From: Pseudomonadota bacterium
GTDB lineage: Bacteria; Pseudomonadota; Gammaproteobacteria; Xanthomonadales; Rhodanobacteraceae
NCBI GenBank assembly: GCA_021798675.1
Contig: JAJZGE010000006.1
Coordinates: forward strand, 1-15,643
DNA: 15,643 nt
Reading direction: 5' to 3'
Part shown: piece after piece, positions 14,024 to 15,643 of the stretch
How the letters are laid out: the number at the start of each line of letters is the position of its first letter
Position numbering within the stretch: position 1 is the first letter of the stretch
Program-made: the position numbers and the translations under genes
Notes under the pieces: generated by a model
What the model saw: the letters and a program-made list of their open reading frames with translations, nothing else
Told to the model about the DNA's origin: nothing
Database searches by the model: none

Positions 14024-14036
14024 GATACTCCGCGCA
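14024..14036 (+). promoter_or_regulatory. Candidate -10 for a leaderless dacB transcript
   Basis: GATACT (14024-14029) ends six bases before the A of the dacB ATG, about the distance from a -10 to a start site. The absence of a Shine-Dalgarno fits a leaderless message. No -35 is evident, so this is a weak call. Confidence 0.3.
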
Positions 14037-15577
14037 TGAAACCTGTCCTCCGCGTCGCCGCACTGCTCTACCCGTTGATCCTGCTCTGCGCCACGCCGCC
14101 AACGACGGTGCATGCAGCCACACTTCCCGCGCCCCGGGAGCCGCATTCGCTGGCGGCGCAGATCGACGCGATCATCGACCAGCCACGCTACGCCGCCGCC
14201 GACTGGGGCATCGCGGTCGTGTCGCTGGACAGCGGTCGCACCGTGTACGGACACCGATCCGGTAAGCTGTTCGAACCTGCCTCTACCGCCAAGCTGTTCA
14301 CTGCGGCATTGACGCTGGACACGCTCGACCCGCAGGCGCGCATCCCCACGCGTCTGCTCTCGGCCGCGCCCATTCGCCACGGCACGCTCGCCGGCCCGCT
14401 GCTGCTGTACGGCATGGGCGACCCCACGCTGGGCACGCCCGCCGCCAATCCCGGCTGGGCGGACGACCTCGCGGCGCAACTGGCTGCACGCGGCATTCGT
14501 GTCGTGCGCGGCGACCTGGTTGCCGACACCACGTATTTCTCCGGCCCTTCGCTGGGCAACGGCTGGGAGGCCAGCGACCTGCTGGGCTGGTTCGCCGCGC
14601 CCGCCTGCGCACTGACCGTGCACGAAAACACCGTGGCGCTGACGCTGGCACCCGGCCGTGCCGCCGGCCGACCGGTACGCCTGGATTTCACGCCGTCGGT
14701 GGCGACGCCGCCGCTGGTGGGCACGCTCGCCACGGCGCCGGCGCACACGCCCGACGACATCAACCTCTATCGCCTGCCCGGCGACACGCTGCTGCACGCC
14801 TTCGGCAGCATCGCCGTCGGCACGCCGGCGCGGACCTACCGCCTGGCCATTCCCGACCCGGCCCGCCAGGCGGGCGAGGAATTGCGCGCGGCGATGCGAC
14901 GCCACGGCATCCGGCTGGCCGGCAAACTGCGCGTGCTTGCCTGGCCGGAGCGCGACGACGCACTGCGGACCAACGCACGGGCGCTGGCCGAGGTGCTGTC
15001 GCCACCCGTGAGCGACATCCTCACCCAGGGCCTCAAGCGCTCGCAGAACCTCTACCTGCAGAACCTGCTGCAACTCGACGGCGTCAGCGCGAAGGCCGCG
15101 GCGGCGAACCAGCCCGATGCGCCCAGCGGCTTCCTGAGCAGCGAAGCCTGGGGACTGCGTGCGTTGCACGCGTTGCTGGAGCGCATCGGGATCGCGCCGT
15201 CGTCGGTGCTGATGGAGGAAGGCAGCGGCCTGTCGCGCGGCGACCTGGTCACGCCCGCGGCCATGGCGCAGCTGCTGCAATACATCGCCGCGCAACCGTG
15301 GTCATCCATGCTGCGCGGCATGCTGCCGCTGGCCGGCGTGGACGGCACGCTGGAATGGCGCATGCGCGACGGCCCGGCCACCGACAAGGTGCACGCCAAG
15401 ACCGGCAGCATGACCTACGTGCACAGCCTGGCCGGCTATGCCACCACCGCCGACGGCCAGCGGCTGGCGTTCGTGATCATGCTCAACAACTACGACCGCG
15501 GCGAAGGCGAGCCGGGCGCCGACCGCGACATCGATGCCATCGTGCAGTTGCTGGCCGGCTGGCACGGCAGCGATTGA
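14036..15577 (+). CDS. dacB: D-alanyl-D-alanine carboxypeptidase/endopeptidase (PBP4 family)
   Basis: A class C low-molecular-weight penicillin-binding protein that trims pentapeptides and cleaves peptide cross-links in periplasmic peptidoglycan. The 513 residues begin with a signal peptide (about 1-27, cleavage near VHA). The three active-site motifs are Ser83-x-x-Lys86 (PASTAKLF), Ser336-Gln337-Asn338 (KRSQNLYLQN) and Lys455-Thr456-Gly457 (HAKTGSM). The roughly 250-residue insertion between the first two motifs, the EEGSGLSRGD block and the LAGVDGTL block all mark the DacB/PBP4 group. There is no good Shine-Dalgarno before ATG 14036, but GATACT lies six bases upstream, so the mRNA may be leaderless. 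It ends 6 bp from the stop of an opposing gene. Confidence 0.95.
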   Translation: MKPVLRVAALLYPLILLCATPPTTVHAATLPAPREPHSLAAQIDAIIDQPRYAAADWGIAVVSLDSGRTVYGHRSGKLFEPASTAKLFTAALTLDTLDPQARIPTRLLSAAPIRHGTLAGPLLLYGMGDPTLGTPAANPGWADDLAAQLAARGIRVVRGDLVADTTYFSGPSLGNGWEASDLLGWFAAPACALTVHENTVALTLAPGRAAGRPVRLDFTPSVATPPLVGTLATAPAHTPDDINLYRLPGDTLLHAFGSIAVGTPARTYRLAIPDPARQAGEELRAAMRRHGIRLAGKLRVLAWPERDDALRTNARALAEVLSPPVSDILTQGLKRSQNLYLQNLLQLDGVSAKAAAANQPDAPSGFLSSEAWGLRALHALLERIGIAPSSVLMEEGSGLSRGDLVTPAAMAQLLQYIAAQPWSSMLRGMLPLAGVDGTLEWRMRDGPATDKVHAKTGSMTYVHSLAGYATTADGQRLAFVIMLNNYDRGEGEPGADRDIDAIVQLLAGWHGSD

Positions 15578-15583
15578 GCCGGC

Positions 15584-15643
15584 TCATGCTCTCAGCAGGC
15601 GGGCCAGCTCCTTGCCGATCTTTTCCGGCGTGTCGGTGGGCGC
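15584..15643 (-). CDS. C-terminal 19 codons of an unidentified gene (5' part outside window)
   Basis: The minus strand reads, in one open frame, 19 codons ending in TGA (15586-15584): a Pro/Thr start (APTDTPEKIG) then an amphipathic helix KELARLLRA. GC-rich codon use fits real coding sequence, and the placement, converging on dacB with a 6-bp gap, fits the dense layout here. Too little is visible to assign a family. Confidence 0.6.
   Translation of the reverse strand, partial: APTDTPEKIGKELARLLRA

Noticed and set aside
13895..15295. Minus-strand open frame of 466 codons opposite dacB
   Set aside because: Antisense to a complete PBP4 with all three active-site motifs; it also runs into the slyD start region.
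1..15643. CRISPR arrays, tRNA or rRNA genes, transposases, phage or toxin-antitoxin genes
   Set aside because: None seen: no regularly spaced repeats, no recognisable tRNA-like folds or rRNA segments, and no mobile-element proteins on either strand.

Overview
The window is GC-rich, densely packed chromosomal DNA. Gene content (YcaQ-type glycosylase, PldA with a long N-terminal extension, tandem CspA-type genes, pirin/old-yellow-enzyme cluster, GluQ, TcdA, SlyD, PBP4) and codon bias suggest a gammaproteobacterium of the Xanthomonadales, most likely the Rhodanobacteraceae (Rhodanobacter/Dyella/Frateuria-like). That placement is inferred from gene families and composition, not from a marker gene. 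I see no insertion sequence, phage gene, CRISPR array, tRNA, rRNA or compositional island. Both ends cut through genes: htpX at the left, and the last 19 codons of an unidentified gene at the right.

Layout. 1-810 (-) is most of htpX, a membrane zinc protease, divergent from gluQ (928-1791, +), which modifies tRNA-Asp. A phaB-type acetoacetyl-CoA reductase (1876-2616, +) follows with its own promoter-like sequence. A strong GC hairpin separates it from a PAS-GAF-GGDEF diguanylate cyclase (2688-4004, +), which converges on tcdA (3995-4789, -) with a 10-bp overlap. A small class II c-type cytochrome (4873-5262, +) is divergent from tcdA and shares a CTAG double stop with a DUF962/Mpo1-like membrane protein. 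That gene is the last of a compact minus-strand cluster: alpha/beta hydrolase (8471) > old yellow enzyme (7513) > pirin (6441) > DUF962 (5561).

8578-9260 (-) holds two nearly identical cold-shock proteins, each with its own terminator and a long leader. The leaders share a start-site motif, a second conserved block and an identical Shine-Dalgarno sequence. The upstream csp promoter overlaps a symmetric -10 that may also drive a small TTG-initiated lipoprotein (9493-9831, +). Next are a ycaQ-like crosslink glycosylase (9833-11080, -), a small secreted protein with a possibly decayed EF-hand (11232-11543, +), outer-membrane phospholipase A (11714-12799, +), a GNAT acetyltransferase (12838-13299, +), slyD (13465-13947, -) and the PBP4-type D,D-carboxypeptidase dacB (14036-15577, +).

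The set reads as a housekeeping and stress region: envelope quality control and remodelling (HtpX, PldA, DacB, SlyD), tRNA modification (GluQ, TcdA), DNA repair (YcaQ), cold shock, and electrophile/redox handling (OYE, pirin). No clear new multi-gene system was found. The most notable signals are the shared architecture of the twin csp leaders, the symmetric promoter beside them, and several small uncharacterised envelope proteins.
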